Positions 1-9,647 of a DNA stretch of 64,000 bases are shown here, piece by piece. How positions within the stretch are numbered: position 1 is the stretch's first letter; every line of letters begins with the position of its first letter. The stretch is from Sphingomonas sp. TDK1 (lineage in GTDB: Bacteria > Pseudomonadota > Alphaproteobacteria > Sphingomonadales > Sphingomonadaceae). The stretch covers positions 1-64,000 of the forward strand of contig NZ_LXVY01000020.1 of NCBI RefSeq assembly GCF_001650735.1. Reading direction: 5' to 3'. The position numbers and the translations under genes are program-made. Under the pieces are notes generated by a model. The model did not search any database. It was given only the letters and a program-made list of their open reading frames with translations, and had not been told where the DNA came from.

Positions 1-80
1 CGCTCCTGCGCCAGCAGCCAGCCCGAACCGTCGATGCTTTTGTCGAGCGCATCGGCGAACTGCTTGATCGCTTCCCGCAC
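1..80 (-). CDS. Possible 5' end of a gene running off the left edge
   Basis: Read on the minus strand from a GTG at 80 to the window edge, about 26 codons stay open and look protein-like (VREAIKQFADALDKSIDGSG). A purine-rich GGAAGAAG stretch lies about 12 bases before the GTG and could serve as a ribosome binding site. It follows the polyol dehydrogenase gene on the same strand, so it may be the next gene of that operon. The product is not recognised and the start is uncertain; upstream TTG codons are alternatives. Confidence 0.3.
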   Translation of the reverse strand, partial: MREAIKQFADALDKSIDGSGWLLAQE

Positions 81-155
81 CGCGAATGTCCCAACTTCTT
101 CCAGGCCGCTGGATATCAACGGTCAATGTGAAATTGCTCTAGAACAAAGGCCCGC

Positions 156-1589
156 TCAGCCCGCGAGCAGATCGCCCAGCTTGCCGGCCTGGATCGCTTC
201 GAACGCAGACCCCAGCGCTTCGCGATACCGCGCATCCTCGGCCACGCGCGCCGGGAAGACCTGCCGCAGCGCCAACACCGCGTCGACCGGTGCCGCATCG
301 GTGGTCGCTGCCGCCAAAACCTCCGCCAGCGGATCGGTGATCGTTTCCCCCGCCTTGGCCTTGGCCGCGAGGAAGGCGATCCACGCCGCCACCGGCACCG
401 CCAGCCGCGCGACCGGCCGCCCGACATCCAGCGCCGCCGCCGTCGCGTCGAGCAGACGGTAGGGCAGCTTCTGCGACCCGTCCCAGGCGATCTGCGCGAG
501 CAGGTGCCGTATCGCCGGGTTGCGGAATCGATCGAGCACGGCATCGACATATCCGGGCACGTCGAGCCCATCGACCGTGCCCAGCGACGCCGCGATATCC
601 TGATGCGCCAGCCGCGTCACGAAGCCGCCGAGCGCCGTGTCGGACATCGCCTCGAACACCGTCTCATGGCCGAGCAGCAGGCCGATATAGGCAAGGCTCG
701 AATGGCTGCCGTTGAGGATGCGCAGCTTGGCCTGCTCATAGCCGCGCACATCGCTGGTCAGCGTGACGCCCGCCGCGGCGAGATCCGGGCCGTCGACCAT
801 GTCGAAGCGCTGCAGCACCCATTGGGTAAAGGATTCGCGCTGCACTGCGCCCTTGTCCTCGACGCCGAGCGCACCCGCCACTTTGGCGAGGAAGGCCGCG
901 TCGCTCGCCGGCGTGATCGAATCGACCATCGAATCCGGGAAGGCCACTTCCCTCGAGATCCAGTCGGCAAGGCCCGCGTCCCATTCTCGGGCGAGCGCGA
1001 CGCAGGCGGCGCGGAGCTTGCTGCCATTGCCGGTCATATTGTCACAGCACAGCATCGCGAAGGGCGGCACGCCGCCCGCGCGGCGATCGGCGAGGCCGGT
1101 CACGATCCAGCCGATCACGCTCGCCGGCTCCTCCGGACGCGCGCGATCATGGACGATGTCGGGATGGTGCATGTCCAGCGTACCGTCCCCACCCAGGCAA
1201 TAGCCCTTCTCGGTCACCGTGCTGGTGGCGATCCGCACCTCGGGGCTGGCGAGCAGGGCGCGGAGGCGGGCGCCCTCGCCCGGCCCGATTGCGTCCGAAT
1301 GCGCCGCGATGATGCGGGTCGAAGGCGCGCGGTCGATCACCGCCAGCGTATAGAGACCGTCCTGTGCCTTGAGCGCATCGGTGGTGGTACCGCTGCGCAG
1401 CGAGACCGCGGCGATGCCCCAGCGCGGATCGCTGTCCAGCACCCTGTCGATGAACGCCGCCTGGTGGGCGCGGTGGAAGGCGCCGGGGCCGAAATGGACG
1501 ATACCGGTACGGATCGCGGCCAGGTCGTGGCCGGGGCGGAGGATGCCGGCAGGAAGCCCGGCGAGCGTCGCGCGCGAAAGCGTGGTCAT
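156..1589 (-). CDS. Mannitol/fructuronate dehydrogenase family protein (polyol-specific long-chain dehydrogenase)
   Basis: A 477-residue NAD(P)-dependent oxidoreductase that interconverts a sugar alcohol or sugar acid and a keto sugar (mannitol/fructose or mannonate/fructuronate are typical of the family). The N-terminal nucleotide-binding segment GIVHFGPGAFHRAH lies near residues 29-42, and the catalytic signature K-x4-N-x2-H is visible as KLRILNGSH near residue 288. Length is normal for the family. The ATG at 1589 is preferred over an in-frame codon 36 bases upstream because family alignments begin near this point; no strong Shine-Dalgarno is seen. It starts 32 bases after the upstream protease gene on the same strand, so the two may be co-transcribed. 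The exact substrate cannot be read from the sequence. Confidence 0.88.
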   Translation of the reverse strand: MTTLSRATLAGLPAGILRPGHDLAAIRTGIVHFGPGAFHRAHQAAFIDRVLDSDPRWGIAAVSLRSGTTTDALKAQDGLYTLAVIDRAPSTRIIAAHSDAIGPGEGARLRALLASPEVRIATSTVTEKGYCLGGDGTLDMHHPDIVHDRARPEEPASVIGWIVTGLADRRAGGVPPFAMLCCDNMTGNGSKLRAACVALAREWDAGLADWISREVAFPDSMVDSITPASDAAFLAKVAGALGVEDKGAVQRESFTQWVLQRFDMVDGPDLAAAGVTLTSDVRGYEQAKLRILNGSHSSLAYIGLLLGHETVFEAMSDTALGGFVTRLAHQDIAASLGTVDGLDVPGYVDAVLDRFRNPAIRHLLAQIAWDGSQKLPYRLLDATAAALDVGRPVARLAVPVAAWIAFLAAKAKAGETITDPLAEVLAAATTDAAPVDAVLALRQVFPARVAEDARYREALGSAFEAIQAGKLGDLLAG

Positions 1590-1621
1590 ATGGTCAGGCC
1601 AATCAGACCCGACGGGTAAAG

Positions 1622-2620
1622 TCAATCGCGCGCAGGACGGTGGAGACCGGGCAGCAAGGGCGATTCGAAGTTTGGACGCTTCTCCCGCGTGCCGCGCGGC
1701 AGGAAGAAGCGCACCTGCCGGTTGGGGAAATCGATCTCCACCCGGCGGAAGCTGCGCATCGCGTCCATGCCCAGCATGATCGCCGGTCGCTTGACGAGGC
1801 CAAACCGCTTGAACGGCTCCGCTTCGGCAAAGGCCACCGGTAGCGCATCGAATGCGACGTTGCTCACCCGCATCGCCGGGACATGGCCATATTGCGCCTG
1901 GGTCTTGCCGCCGTCGACGCTGGTCAGCTCGATCGTCTGCAGCACGCCCACGCTCTTGCCGACCTTCCGGCGTAGCGCCTCGTTGCCCATCGTCACCTGC
2001 GAGCCGGTGTCGAGTACCACCTGCACCCGACTGTTGGCGTAATAGGCGTCGGTGACGATCAACTGCCCGAACTGATCCTTGGCGGAAACGATGATCTCGT
2101 CCGGATCGTGCTTCTCGTTCCGCTTCCGCTTCACGCTCGGCCGCACCGCCATGGTGCCGGTATCGAAGTCGATCGTGACCTGATGGTCGCGCAGCGTATC
2201 GATGCCGAGCAGCCCGGCCGCGCCGATGTTCGCCGCATCGAACGCCGGCGCTATGATCGCATGCGCCGTGCCGATCGACTCGATCTTCAGTTCGGGGACA
2301 ATGACGGTCGCGACTACGCTGCGCCCGGTCATCGAGGTGACGTGCACCGTCCCGCCTGCCGCAAGCCCCAGCCGCCCGGCCAGTTCGCGCGAGACGACGG
2401 TGCGTTCGGCCCCGGTATCGATGATGAAGTTATAGGGCCCCTGCTGCGTGATCGCGACCGGTACCGTGAGCCGGGCGCTGGTCTCGCCGAGCGCCAGCTG
2501 GATGGCGTCCGGCTGCGCCGCGGCAGGCGCGCCTGCCGGATCCGTGGGCGTCCCGGGTCCGCTCGCCAGCAGGCCAAGCGGCAGGGCCCAAAGGACGAGC
2601 GAGGAAGAGACTCCGAACAT
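1622..2620 (-). CDS. Retropepsin-like aspartic protease, secreted
   Basis: This 332-residue protein has an N-terminal signal peptide (hydrophobic segment about residues 5-20) and two copies of the retroviral-type aspartyl protease core. The first active-site loop is IDTGAERTVVS with Asp68, the second is LDTGSQVTMG with Asp204. Two half-domains in one chain suggest an internally duplicated or pseudo-dimeric periplasmic protease, a common arrangement in sphingomonads. The segment between them (about 160-180) is Lys/Arg/Asp rich. It lies directly upstream of the polyol dehydrogenase gene. Targets are unknown. Confidence 0.85.
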   Translation of the reverse strand: MFGVSSSLVLWALPLGLLASGPGTPTDPAGAPAAAQPDAIQLALGETSARLTVPVAITQQGPYNFIIDTGAERTVVSRELAGRLGLAAGGTVHVTSMTGRSVVATVIVPELKIESIGTAHAIIAPAFDAANIGAAGLLGIDTLRDHQVTIDFDTGTMAVRPSVKRKRNEKHDPDEIIVSAKDQFGQLIVTDAYYANSRVQVVLDTGSQVTMGNEALRRKVGKSVGVLQTIELTSVDGGKTQAQYGHVPAMRVSNVAFDALPVAFAEAEPFKRFGLVKRPAIMLGMDAMRSFRRVEIDFPNRQVRFFLPRGTREKRPNFESPLLPGLHRPARD

Positions 2621-2673
2621 TGCGGGAAAATACGCCTGTCCATGCTGCGCAGCAATCCCGCAAAAGAACGGGC

Positions 2674-5085
2674 TTAGTCGAGCCGCATCGCCTCGGCGGC
2701 AATGGCCTCCGCTTCTTCGAGCAGCGCATCTTCGGTGGCGCCTTGCGCTACCGATTCCCGGCCGATCATGATCAGCACCGGCACTGCCAGCGGGCTCACC
2801 CGTTCCAGATCGACATGCAGCATCCGCTCCCCCGCCTCGTCGAGCAGCCGGGCGAGGCGGCCGACATCGGTCATCTTGGCGCGCGCATCTTCCCAGGCGG
2901 CGCGCAGCAGCAGGTGGTCGGGCTCGTATTTCCGCAGCACGTCGTAGATCAGGTCGGTAGAGAAGGTTACCTGCCGCCCGGTCTTCCTCTTGCCCGGATG
3001 CTGGCGCTCGACCAACCCGCCGATGATCGCCACTTCGCGGAACGCGCGCTTGAGCAGCGCCGAGCCCTGCACCCAGTCGACGAACTCATGTTCCAGGATG
3101 TCGGGCGAAAAGAGCGGGTGCGGATCGGCGATCTTCTCCAGTCCGTACACCGCCAGCGCATAGTCGTTGGCGACGAAGCCCAGCGGCTTCAGCCCCATCG
3201 CCTCCATCCGCCGCGTGACCAGCATGCCGAGCGACTGGTGCGCGTTCCAGCCTTCGAAGCTGTAGATGACGAGGTGGTGGCGGCCTTCGTGCGGGAAGGT
3301 CTCGACCAGCAATTGGCCGGGCGCGGGGAGCGTCGAGCGACGGTCCTGCGTCTCCAGCCATTCGCGCACGTCCGTCGGGAAGCGGGCCCATTGGCTGCGA
3401 TCGAACAGGAAGGTCCGCACCCGGTCGGCAAGGTTGGCGGTGATCGCCAGGCGCGCGCCCATATAGCTCGGCACCCGCGCCTGCTTGGCGGTGGCGCGGA
3501 CGATCAGGTCGGTCGCCTCCACCCGCTCCACTTCCAGCGCGAGCCCGCCGAAGAAGAAGGTATCGCCGGGCGAGAGCGCGGCGGCGAACCCCTCCTCCAC
3601 CTTGCCCAGCCGCTTGCCGTTCTTGAAGCGCACCTCGAGCATCGGCGATTCGACGATGATCCCGGCGTTGAGCCGGTGTTGCGCAACAAAATTGGGCTGG
3701 GTGACGCGCCAGACGCCGTCCTTGCCTTGGGTCAGCCGCTTGAACTTGTCATAGGCGCGCAAGCTGTAGCCGCCATCGGCGATGAAGTTCAGGACCCGGT
3801 CGAACACCTCTTGCGAAAGCGCCGAATAGGGCAATGCTGCACGAACTTCCTGCAGCATATCGGCGGCGAGGAAGGGTGCGGCGCAGGCGCAGCCCATCAC
3901 ATGCTGGGCCAGCACGTCGAGTGCGCCGGGGCGGAAGATGTCGGGGTCGAGCTCGCCCGCCTCGACAGCGTCGAGCGCCGCGCGCGCCTCCAGATATTCG
4001 AATCGGTTGCCCGGGATCAGCACCGCCTCGCTCGCCTCGTCGAGCCGGTGGTTGGCGCGGCCGATCCGCTGGAGGAGCCGCGACGAGCCCTTGGGCGCGC
4101 CCATCTGGATCACGCAATCGACATCGCCCCAGTCGACGCCGAGGTCGAGGCTGGCGGTGGCGACCAGCGCGCGCAGCCGCCCGTCGGCCATCGCCTGCTC
4201 GGCCTTTTGCCGCGCCTCCAGGCTGAGGCTGCCATGGTGCACGCCGATCGGCAGCTTGAGATCGTTGACCTTCCACAATTGCTGGAAGACGAGTTCGGCG
4301 AGGCCGCGCGTGTTGCAGAAGACGATCGTCGTCCTGTGCGTCTCGATCTCCGCCATCACCTGCGGGATGGCATAGATGCCCGAATGCCCGGCCCAGGGCA
4401 CGCGGCCTTCGGGGAGCAGGATCGCGATGTCGGGATCGGCACCCTTCTCGCCCTGCACCAGGGTGACCGCATCGATATCGCCATAGGGCGCGAGCCAGGC
4501 GCGATAGCCGTCCGGATCGGCAACGGTGGCGGAGAGCCCGACCCGGCGGAAGCCCGGCGCCAGCCGCTCCAGCCGGGCGAGCGCCAGCGCCAGCAGGTCG
4601 CCGCGCTTGCCCGTGGCGAAGGCGTGGATCTCGTCGATCACCACCGTCTTCAGCCCGGCGAACATCGTCAGGCTGTCCTCATAGGAGAGCAGCAGGCCGA
4701 GCGATTCGGGGGTGGTCATCAGCACCTGGGGCGGGCGGGCGCGCTGGCGGACCTTCTTCTCGTGCGGCGTGTCGCCGGTGCGCGTCTCGACCCGGATTGG
4801 CAGGCCCATCTGCTCGATCGGGGTCAGCAGGTTGCGCTGCACATCCACCGCCAGCGCCTTGAGCGGCGAAATGTAAAGCGTGTGCAGCCCCTCGGCCGGC
4901 GCCTCGATCAGATCGGCCAGCGTCGGCAGAAAGCCCGACAGCGTCTTGCCCGCACCCGTGGGCGCGACGAGCAGCGCATGCCGCCCCGCGCGTGCGGCGG
5001 CGAGCATGTACCATTGATGCCGCCGCGGCGCCCATCCGCGCGCGGTGAACCAGTCGGCCAGAGGTGCGGGGAGATCGGCGGGCAC
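2674..5085 (-). CDS. Ligase-associated DNA damage response DEXH-box helicase (Lhr-like)
   Basis: An 803-residue superfamily 2 helicase of the Lhr-core type, thought to act with a dedicated ligase and nuclease in DNA repair. Motifs in order: Walker A APTGAGKT (residues 41-48), motif II DEIH (VIDEIHAFA), motif III SAT (GLSATVADP), motif VI QRIGRANHR, then a C-terminal Lhr extension. The open frame continues far upstream, but similarity starts at the GTG at 5085 (VPADLPAPLADWF), preceded by TAGGA; no suitable ATG exists nearby. It is divergent from the M20 peptidase gene. In many relatives the ligase, exonuclease and PdeM phosphoesterase genes flank it, and none of these is next to it here. Confidence 0.92.
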   Translation of the reverse strand: MPADLPAPLADWFTARGWAPRRHQWYMLAAARAGRHALLVAPTGAGKTLSGFLPTLADLIEAPAEGLHTLYISPLKALAVDVQRNLLTPIEQMGLPIRVETRTGDTPHEKKVRQRARPPQVLMTTPESLGLLLSYEDSLTMFAGLKTVVIDEIHAFATGKRGDLLALALARLERLAPGFRRVGLSATVADPDGYRAWLAPYGDIDAVTLVQGEKGADPDIAILLPEGRVPWAGHSGIYAIPQVMAEIETHRTTIVFCNTRGLAELVFQQLWKVNDLKLPIGVHHGSLSLEARQKAEQAMADGRLRALVATASLDLGVDWGDVDCVIQMGAPKGSSRLLQRIGRANHRLDEASEAVLIPGNRFEYLEARAALDAVEAGELDPDIFRPGALDVLAQHVMGCACAAPFLAADMLQEVRAALPYSALSQEVFDRVLNFIADGGYSLRAYDKFKRLTQGKDGVWRVTQPNFVAQHRLNAGIIVESPMLEVRFKNGKRLGKVEEGFAAALSPGDTFFFGGLALEVERVEATDLIVRATAKQARVPSYMGARLAITANLADRVRTFLFDRSQWARFPTDVREWLETQDRRSTLPAPGQLLVETFPHEGRHHLVIYSFEGWNAHQSLGMLVTRRMEAMGLKPLGFVANDYALAVYGLEKIADPHPLFSPDILEHEFVDWVQGSALLKRAFREVAIIGGLVERQHPGKRKTGRQVTFSTDLIYDVLRKYEPDHLLLRAAWEDARAKMTDVGRLARLLDEAGERMLHVDLERVSPLAVPVLIMIGRESVAQGATEDALLEEAEAIAAEAMRLD

Positions 5086-5181
5086 GGATCCTATGTAGGG
5101 AGCGCGCAAGCGTCTGTGGAGGCGCTTCCCTTCTCGCCCTTCCCATGCTCCATTGCGCGCAGGGCAAATGGGGAAAACCGG

Positions 5182-6585
5182 ATGAAGATGCTTCTCGCCA
5201 CCGCCGCGCTCGCGCTCGCGCTCGCCGCACCCGCCGCTGCGCAGACGCGGCCGGACCAAGCCAAGTTCTTCGAACTCTACAAGGAACTGGTCGAGACCAA
5301 CACCGTGGTGAATGTCGGCAGCTGCACCCAGGCGGCCGAGCAGATCGCCGCGCGGCTGAAGGCGGCCGGTTTCAAGGACGAGCAGCTCACGCTGTTCTCC
5401 ACCCCCGAGCATCCCAAGGATGGCGGGCTGGTCGCGGTCTATCCGGGCACGTCGAAAAAGGCCAAGCCGCTGCTGCTGCTCGCGCATCTCGACGTGGTCG
5501 CCGCCAAGCGCGAGGACTGGACGCGCGATCCGTTCAAGCTGATCGAGGAGAATGGCTATTATTACGCCCGCGGCACCGCCGACGACAAGGCGATGGCGGC
5601 GGTCTGGGCGGATGCGCTGATCCGCTTTCAGCAGGCGGGGTACAAGCCCACGCGTACCGTGAAGCTGGCGCTGACCTGCGGCGAGGAGACGACCTGGGCG
5701 TTCAACGGCGCCGAATGGCTTGCCAAGAACAAGCGCGACCTGATCGACGCCGAATTCGCGCTCAATGAAGGCGGCGGCGGCAAGTCGGACGGGCATGGCA
5801 AGGTGCTCGTCCAGAGCATGCAGGTCGGCGAGAAGGCGGTGCAGAATTTCCGCCTCGAGACCACCAACCCCGGCGGCCACAGCTCGATCCCCGTGCCGGA
5901 GAATGCAATCTACGAACTGGCCGATGCGCTGGTGAAGATTCGCGCCTATGACTTCCCGCTGGAGCTTTCCGACACTACCCGCGCCTATTTCCTCACGGCA
6001 GGTGCGGCGCGGAAGGACGCGCTGGGCAAGGCCATGGTATCGATCGCGGTCGACCCGCAGGACAAGGCGGCCGAAGCCCTGCTCAACGGCGACCGCGTCT
6101 ATCACTCGATGCTGCGCACCACCTGCGTCGCGACGCTGCTGGAGGGCGGCCATGCCAACAACGCGCTGCCGCAGCGCGCGGCAGCCAACGTCAATTGCCG
6201 CATCTTCCCTGGCCATAGCAGCGAGGAGACGCAGCGGGCGCTCGCCGCTGCGATCGGCGACGCGAAGGTCAGCATCACCCCGGTGCCGCCGCTGCGCCCG
6301 ATCGCGAAGCCGCCGACACTGAACCCGAAGGTGATAAAGCCCGCCGAGACGCTGGTAGCGAAATACTTTCCCGGCGTGCCGCTGGTGCCGACCATGTCGA
6401 CGGGCGCGACCGACGGCATCTTCCTCGCCGCCGTGGGCATCCCTACCTATGGCGTGCCGGGCGCCTGGGGCGATCCCGACGGCAATGGCGTACACGGGCT
6501 GAACGAGCGGATCGAGATCCGCTCGCTCTACACCGGCCGCGACTATCTGTTCGATCTGGTGAAGGCGTACGCCGAGCAGGAGTGA
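5182..6585 (+). CDS. M20 family metallopeptidase, exported
   Basis: A 467-residue zinc-dependent exopeptidase. Residues 1-21 form a signal peptide ending in AAAQ, so the enzyme is periplasmic or secreted. M20 metal-site landmarks are present: LLLLAHLDVV, GTADDKA, the catalytic-base region CGEETTW, and EGGGGK. A later segment (NPGGHSS) belongs to the lid/dimerisation domain typical of carboxypeptidases and aminoacylases of this family. The ATG at 5182 is chosen because the signal peptide starts there. The gene is monocistronic and convergent with recF, four bases from its stop codon. Substrate is unknown. Confidence 0.9.
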   Translation: MKMLLATAALALALAAPAAAQTRPDQAKFFELYKELVETNTVVNVGSCTQAAEQIAARLKAAGFKDEQLTLFSTPEHPKDGGLVAVYPGTSKKAKPLLLLAHLDVVAAKREDWTRDPFKLIEENGYYYARGTADDKAMAAVWADALIRFQQAGYKPTRTVKLALTCGEETTWAFNGAEWLAKNKRDLIDAEFALNEGGGGKSDGHGKVLVQSMQVGEKAVQNFRLETTNPGGHSSIPVPENAIYELADALVKIRAYDFPLELSDTTRAYFLTAGAARKDALGKAMVSIAVDPQDKAAEALLNGDRVYHSMLRTTCVATLLEGGHANNALPQRAAANVNCRIFPGHSSEETQRALAAAIGDAKVSITPVPPLRPIAKPPTLNPKVIKPAETLVAKYFPGVPLVPTMSTGATDGIFLAAVGIPTYGVPGAWGDPDGNGVHGLNERIEIRSLYTGRDYLFDLVKAYAEQE

Positions 6586-6588
6586 CGC

Positions 6589-7656
6589 TCAGGCAGGCTC
6601 CACCCTGCCGTCCGCCACGCGGTAGCGGGTGGCAGTGGCGGGGACCGCCTCGAACAGCGCGGGTTCGGTGCCGGTCATCCATACCTGCCCGCGCCCCGCA
6701 AGCCGCTCGAACAGCGCCGCGCGGCGGCCGGGATCGAGATGGGCTGCGACCTCGTCGAGCAGCAGGATCGGCGGGGTGCCGACGCGGTCAGCGACCAGCT
6801 CGGCATGGGCGAGGACGATGCCGAGCAGCAGCGCCTTCTGCTCGCCGGTGGAGCAGAGATGCGCGGGCTGGGCCTTGTCGAGATGCGCGACCTGCAGATC
6901 GGCGCGGTGCGGCCCGGTGAGCGTCCGCCCGGCGGCGGCATCGCGGCGACGGCCCTCGCGCAGCGCTGCGGCGAGCGCGGGGGCGTCGCCCTGCCAGCCT
7001 TCCAGCGCGAGACCCGCACGCGCGAACGGCCCCACTGGCTGGTCGGCAAGCCGGGCACCCAGCGCCGCCACTGCCTCCCGGCGAGCCGCGTCGATCGCGG
7101 CGCCATGCTCTGCCATCCGCGCCTCCAGCGCATCGAGCCAGGCCGGGTCGGGCGGCAGCTCGTCCGCCAGCAGGCGGTTGCGCTCGCGCATCGCCGCTTC
7201 GTAGCGGGTCGCCTCATGCGCGTGACGGGGATTGAGCGCGAGGGTCAGCCGATCGAGGAAACGGCGGCGGTCCCCCGGCGCTTCGAGGAACAGCCGGTCC
7301 ATCGCCGGGGTCAGCCACAACACCACCAGCCATTGCGCGAGGCTGGTCGCCGCCGCCGTCGCGCCGTTGACCCGCACGATCCGCCGCTCCGGCGCATCGG
7401 CACGGGTGCCGGTGCCGATCTCGGCCGCGTCGAGCGTCGCGGCGATGCCGAAGCCGCCCGGCCCGCCCTGCCGCGCCATTTCGCTCAGTGGCGCCCCGCG
7501 CAGGCCACGGCCTGGCGCAAGCAGCGATACCGCCTCCAGGATGTTGGTCTTGCCCGCGCCATTCTCGCCGCTCAGCACGACGAAGTCCGCACCGGGCGTC
7601 AGCAGGGCATCTTCGTGGTTCCGGAAGTCGGTGAGAAGGAGACGCTTGACGGACAT
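6589..7656 (-). CDS. recF: DNA replication and repair protein RecF
   Basis: A 355-residue SMC-like ATPase that loads RecA at single-strand gaps together with RecO and RecR. The N-terminal Walker A motif GENGAGKT is at residues 30-37, and the C-terminal Walker B region reads [16 protein letters not shown]. The protein begins [15 protein letters not shown], the usual RecF N-terminus, fixing the ATG at 7656. Unlike the classical dnaA-dnaN-recF order, recF is separated from dnaN (about 2 kb away, same strand) by a lipoprotein gene on the opposite strand and the Coq4-like gene. Confidence 0.95.
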   Translation of the reverse strand: MSVKRLLLTDFRNHEDALLTPGADFVVLSGENGAGKTNILEAVSLLAPGRGLRGAPLSEMARQGGPGGFGIAATLDAAEIGTGTRADAPERRIVRVNGATAAATSLAQWLVVLWLTPAMDRLFLEAPGDRRRFLDRLTLALNPRHAHEATRYEAAMRERNRLLADELPPDPAWLDALEARMAEHGAAIDAARREAVAALGARLADQPVGPFARAGLALEGWQGDAPALAAALREGRRRDAAAGRTLTGPHRADLQVAHLDKAQPAHLCSTGEQKALLLGIVLAHAELVADRVGTPPILLLDEVAAHLDPGRRAALFERLAGRGQVWMTGTEPALFEAVPATATRYRVADGRVEPA

Positions 7657-7731
7657 GCCAGCGGCTGTAGCGCAGCACCTTGCCCACGAACACCGCTTGG
7701 CAGATAGATCGTGGCGAAGGGATAGAAACAC

Positions 7732-8532
7732 ATGATCCGCAAGACTCTCACCATTGCCACGCTCGCGCTGGTCGCGGCCTGTTCCAAGGCGCCCGAAGAC
7801 GTGACCGCGCATTACGCTGCCGCCGGTGGCCGCGGCACCATCACCGTCAAGGCTGCCGCCAATGGCGATGCCAAGGTGGAAGCCGGCCCGCAAACGCTGA
7901 TCCACAAGGGCGGCACCGATTACGTCGTGATCACCGACGGCAACGACAAGTTCGCCGCGAGCTTCGCCGATTTCGTCGGCGCCACGCAGGACATCGCCAA
8001 GGCCAAGGGCATGAAGCCCCAGGCGCTGCCGCAGGATCCGGAATATGAAGCGGTCCAGGTCGGCGAGGAGAAGGTCGGCGACCAGAAGGGCACGATCTGG
8101 AGCGTCCAGCCCAAGGGCAACCCCAACGGCGATTCGATCCGCATCGTCGTCAGCGACGACGCACGCCTGAAGAACATCGCCGCGGCGATCAGCATGCAGA
8201 CCAAACTGACCGGCGCGCGCATGGCGACCGTGTTCACCAGCGTCCCCAAGGCCGAGAAGGTGCTGGAAGACGTGATCGCCAAGGGCGCCGTGCTCCGCCT
8301 CGGCGAAGCGCTGACGCTGCAGGACGTGAAGCCGGGCGCGATTCCCGCCAGCGAGTTCGCGCTGCCGACCGTTCTTGACCGTGCCGCGCTCCGCAAGCGG
8401 ATCGAGGACCAGGCCAACAAGGCGCTCGAAGCCGCCAAGGCCGCTGGCGACAAGGCCGGTGCCGCACCGGCCGAGGGTGCGCCTGCTGCGCCCGCTCCCG
8501 CCGCGCCGGCAGCGACTCCGGCCGCGAAGTAA
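7732..8532 (+). CDS. Hypothetical lipoprotein with Ala/Pro-rich tail
   Basis: A 266-residue protein not recognised as a named family. It starts with a lipoprotein signal peptide (lipobox LVAAC, Cys about residue 17), so it should be membrane anchored on the periplasmic side. The central part is hydrophilic with regular beta-type spacing. The last 45 residues are almost entirely Ala, Pro, Gly and Lys, a low-complexity tail. It is divergent from recF and is followed by a strong terminator, so it is a single-gene unit. Confidence 0.75.
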   Translation: MIRKTLTIATLALVAACSKAPEDVTAHYAAAGGRGTITVKAAANGDAKVEAGPQTLIHKGGTDYVVITDGNDKFAASFADFVGATQDIAKAKGMKPQALPQDPEYEAVQVGEEKVGDQKGTIWSVQPKGNPNGDSIRIVVSDDARLKNIAAAISMQTKLTGARMATVFTSVPKAEKVLEDVIAKGAVLRLGEALTLQDVKPGAIPASEFALPTVLDRAALRKRIEDQANKALEAAKAAGDKAGAAPAEGAPAAPAPAAPAATPAAK

Positions 8533-8548
8533 ATCGCCGTCGACCATG

Positions 8549-8586
8549 AAAAAGGGCGCTCCGGCTTCGGCCGGGCGCCCTTTTTC
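8549..8586 (+). terminator. Rho-independent terminator after the lipoprotein gene
   Basis: Seventeen bases after the stop codon, an A-run is followed by AAAGGGCGC...CCGG, a CTTCGG-type loop, then CCGG...GCGCCCTTTTT. The stem is GC-rich and ends in a run of T, so it fits an intrinsic terminator on the plus strand. The A-run on the other side makes weak activity in the opposite direction possible. Confidence 0.9.
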
Positions 8587-8613
8587 TGTTGTCCGCCGGG
8601 AAGGCGCCCCAGT

Positions 8614-9378
8614 CTAAAGCGCCCCGATCCCCGCCTCGGCCAGCCGGGCCTGGGCAACGCGGTACCGCTTCGGCTCTGCGATCCCCAGCCGAGCGCGAGC
8701 CGCGTCCAGCGGCTCCTCGAGCAGTTGCTCATAATCCTCGGCGTGGAGCCAGCCGGCACGCTTGCCGTGGCGATAGCCTTCCCAGATTGCCTTCACGCAA
8801 TCGAGCCGCCCGGTGGTGCGGATACTCTTGAGCGCACCGCCGATCGCGATGAAACCCCAGCCGGTGCCGCCGGTCTGCGCATAGGAAAAGGCGACCAGGC
8901 ACAGCTCGCCGAGATGCTCGTCCGCCTTGTAGCCGGTTAGCACGTGCCAGAGATCGTGGATGTCGCGCTCGCGCCGGCCCATCCAGGCATAGGGATGCTC
9001 CACCTCGATGCCCTGGAAGCCGCCCTCGACCATGCTGACCTGCACCAACCCGTCCGCCGAATAGCCGGTCGAGTCGAGGAAATCGCGATAGGCGGCGCCG
9101 AGCGTGCCGGGCGCGAAGCTGTCGATCCAGCCGCGGTCGGAGAGCCGCTGGGACAACTCCAACCTGCGATAGGCAAGCCTGCCGCCACCCGGCATGCTGA
9201 GCAGCTTGCGATAGTTGCGCTGGCTGACATCGCCGTTGAGCGCGCGCATGATGCGGAAGACCTGTTCGGTATCGTCGCCATTGGCGAGCAGCCGGCGAAG
9301 CGCGGACAGGGCGGTGCCCCATTCGCGCTTGAGCGGGACGCCCGGGTTGATCAGCGGTTGCGGTGCCTGAGTCGCCAT
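8614..9378 (-). CDS. Coq4-family ubiquinone biosynthesis protein
   Basis: A 254-residue member of the Coq4 family. The metal-binding signature HDxxH followed by Glu is present as HDLWH, 12 residues, then E. Coq4 is linked to decarboxylation/hydroxylation at ring carbon C1 during ubiquinone synthesis; sphingomonads make ubiquinone-10, so the role is plausible. The start at 9378 (MATQAPQPL) fits the family better than the longer open frame, which reads through a low-quality leader. A 269-base intergenic region with strong secondary structure separates it from dnaN upstream. Confidence 0.82.
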   Translation of the reverse strand: MATQAPQPLINPGVPLKREWGTALSALRRLLANGDDTEQVFRIMRALNGDVSQRNYRKLLSMPGGGRLAYRRLELSQRLSDRGWIDSFAPGTLGAAYRDFLDSTGYSADGLVQVSMVEGGFQGIEVEHPYAWMGRRERDIHDLWHVLTGYKADEHLGELCLVAFSYAQTGGTGWGFIAIGGALKSIRTTGRLDCVKAIWEGYRHGKRAGWLHAEDYEQLLEEPLDAARARLGIAEPKRYRVAQARLAEAGIGAL

Positions 9379-9647
9379 GCTGTTCGATCCGTGTAACTGA
9401 CAGGCATGTAAATAGCAGAGCGGCGACGCGGATTCAACGCCGGGCCTGCATCCGGTTTGAGGCGGACGACGGATCCAGGGAGATCCGCCGCCCGACCCCA
9501 AGTCCCGGAAGTGCGACCCTCGGGGCTTGGCCCTCCTTATGGTCGCAAGCTGGCGACCGGCAAAGCCGGGGAAAGCGCGGGGGGCACTGGAAAGCGGCCG
9601 TCAACCATGGACATACCGCTGAATTCTAACGAAAAACCGGTGCGGGA
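9379..9647. other. Intergenic region with nested, mutually exclusive hairpins (possible structured RNA)
   Basis: No gene is visible between dnaN and the Coq4-like gene. Several inverted repeats nest here. AGTGC at 9510-9514 can close on GCACT at 9584-9588. Inside, GCGACC at 9513-9518 and again at 9553-9558 can each pair with the single GGTCGC at 9541-9546, so the two hairpins exclude one another. CCGGC-AAA-GCCGG sits at 9557-9569. A separate GGATC/GATCC hairpin lies near 9467-9490. It matches no RNA class I recognise. Strand is unknown. Confidence 0.4.

Noticed and set aside
504..1619. Long plus-strand frame opposite the polyol dehydrogenase
   Set aside because: No start signal, no family motif, composition of an antisense shadow.
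2620..6585. Very long open frames on both strands across the helicase and peptidase genes
   Set aside because: High GC content keeps antisense frames open. Only the parts from 5085 (minus) and 5182 (plus) have family motifs and ribosome sites.
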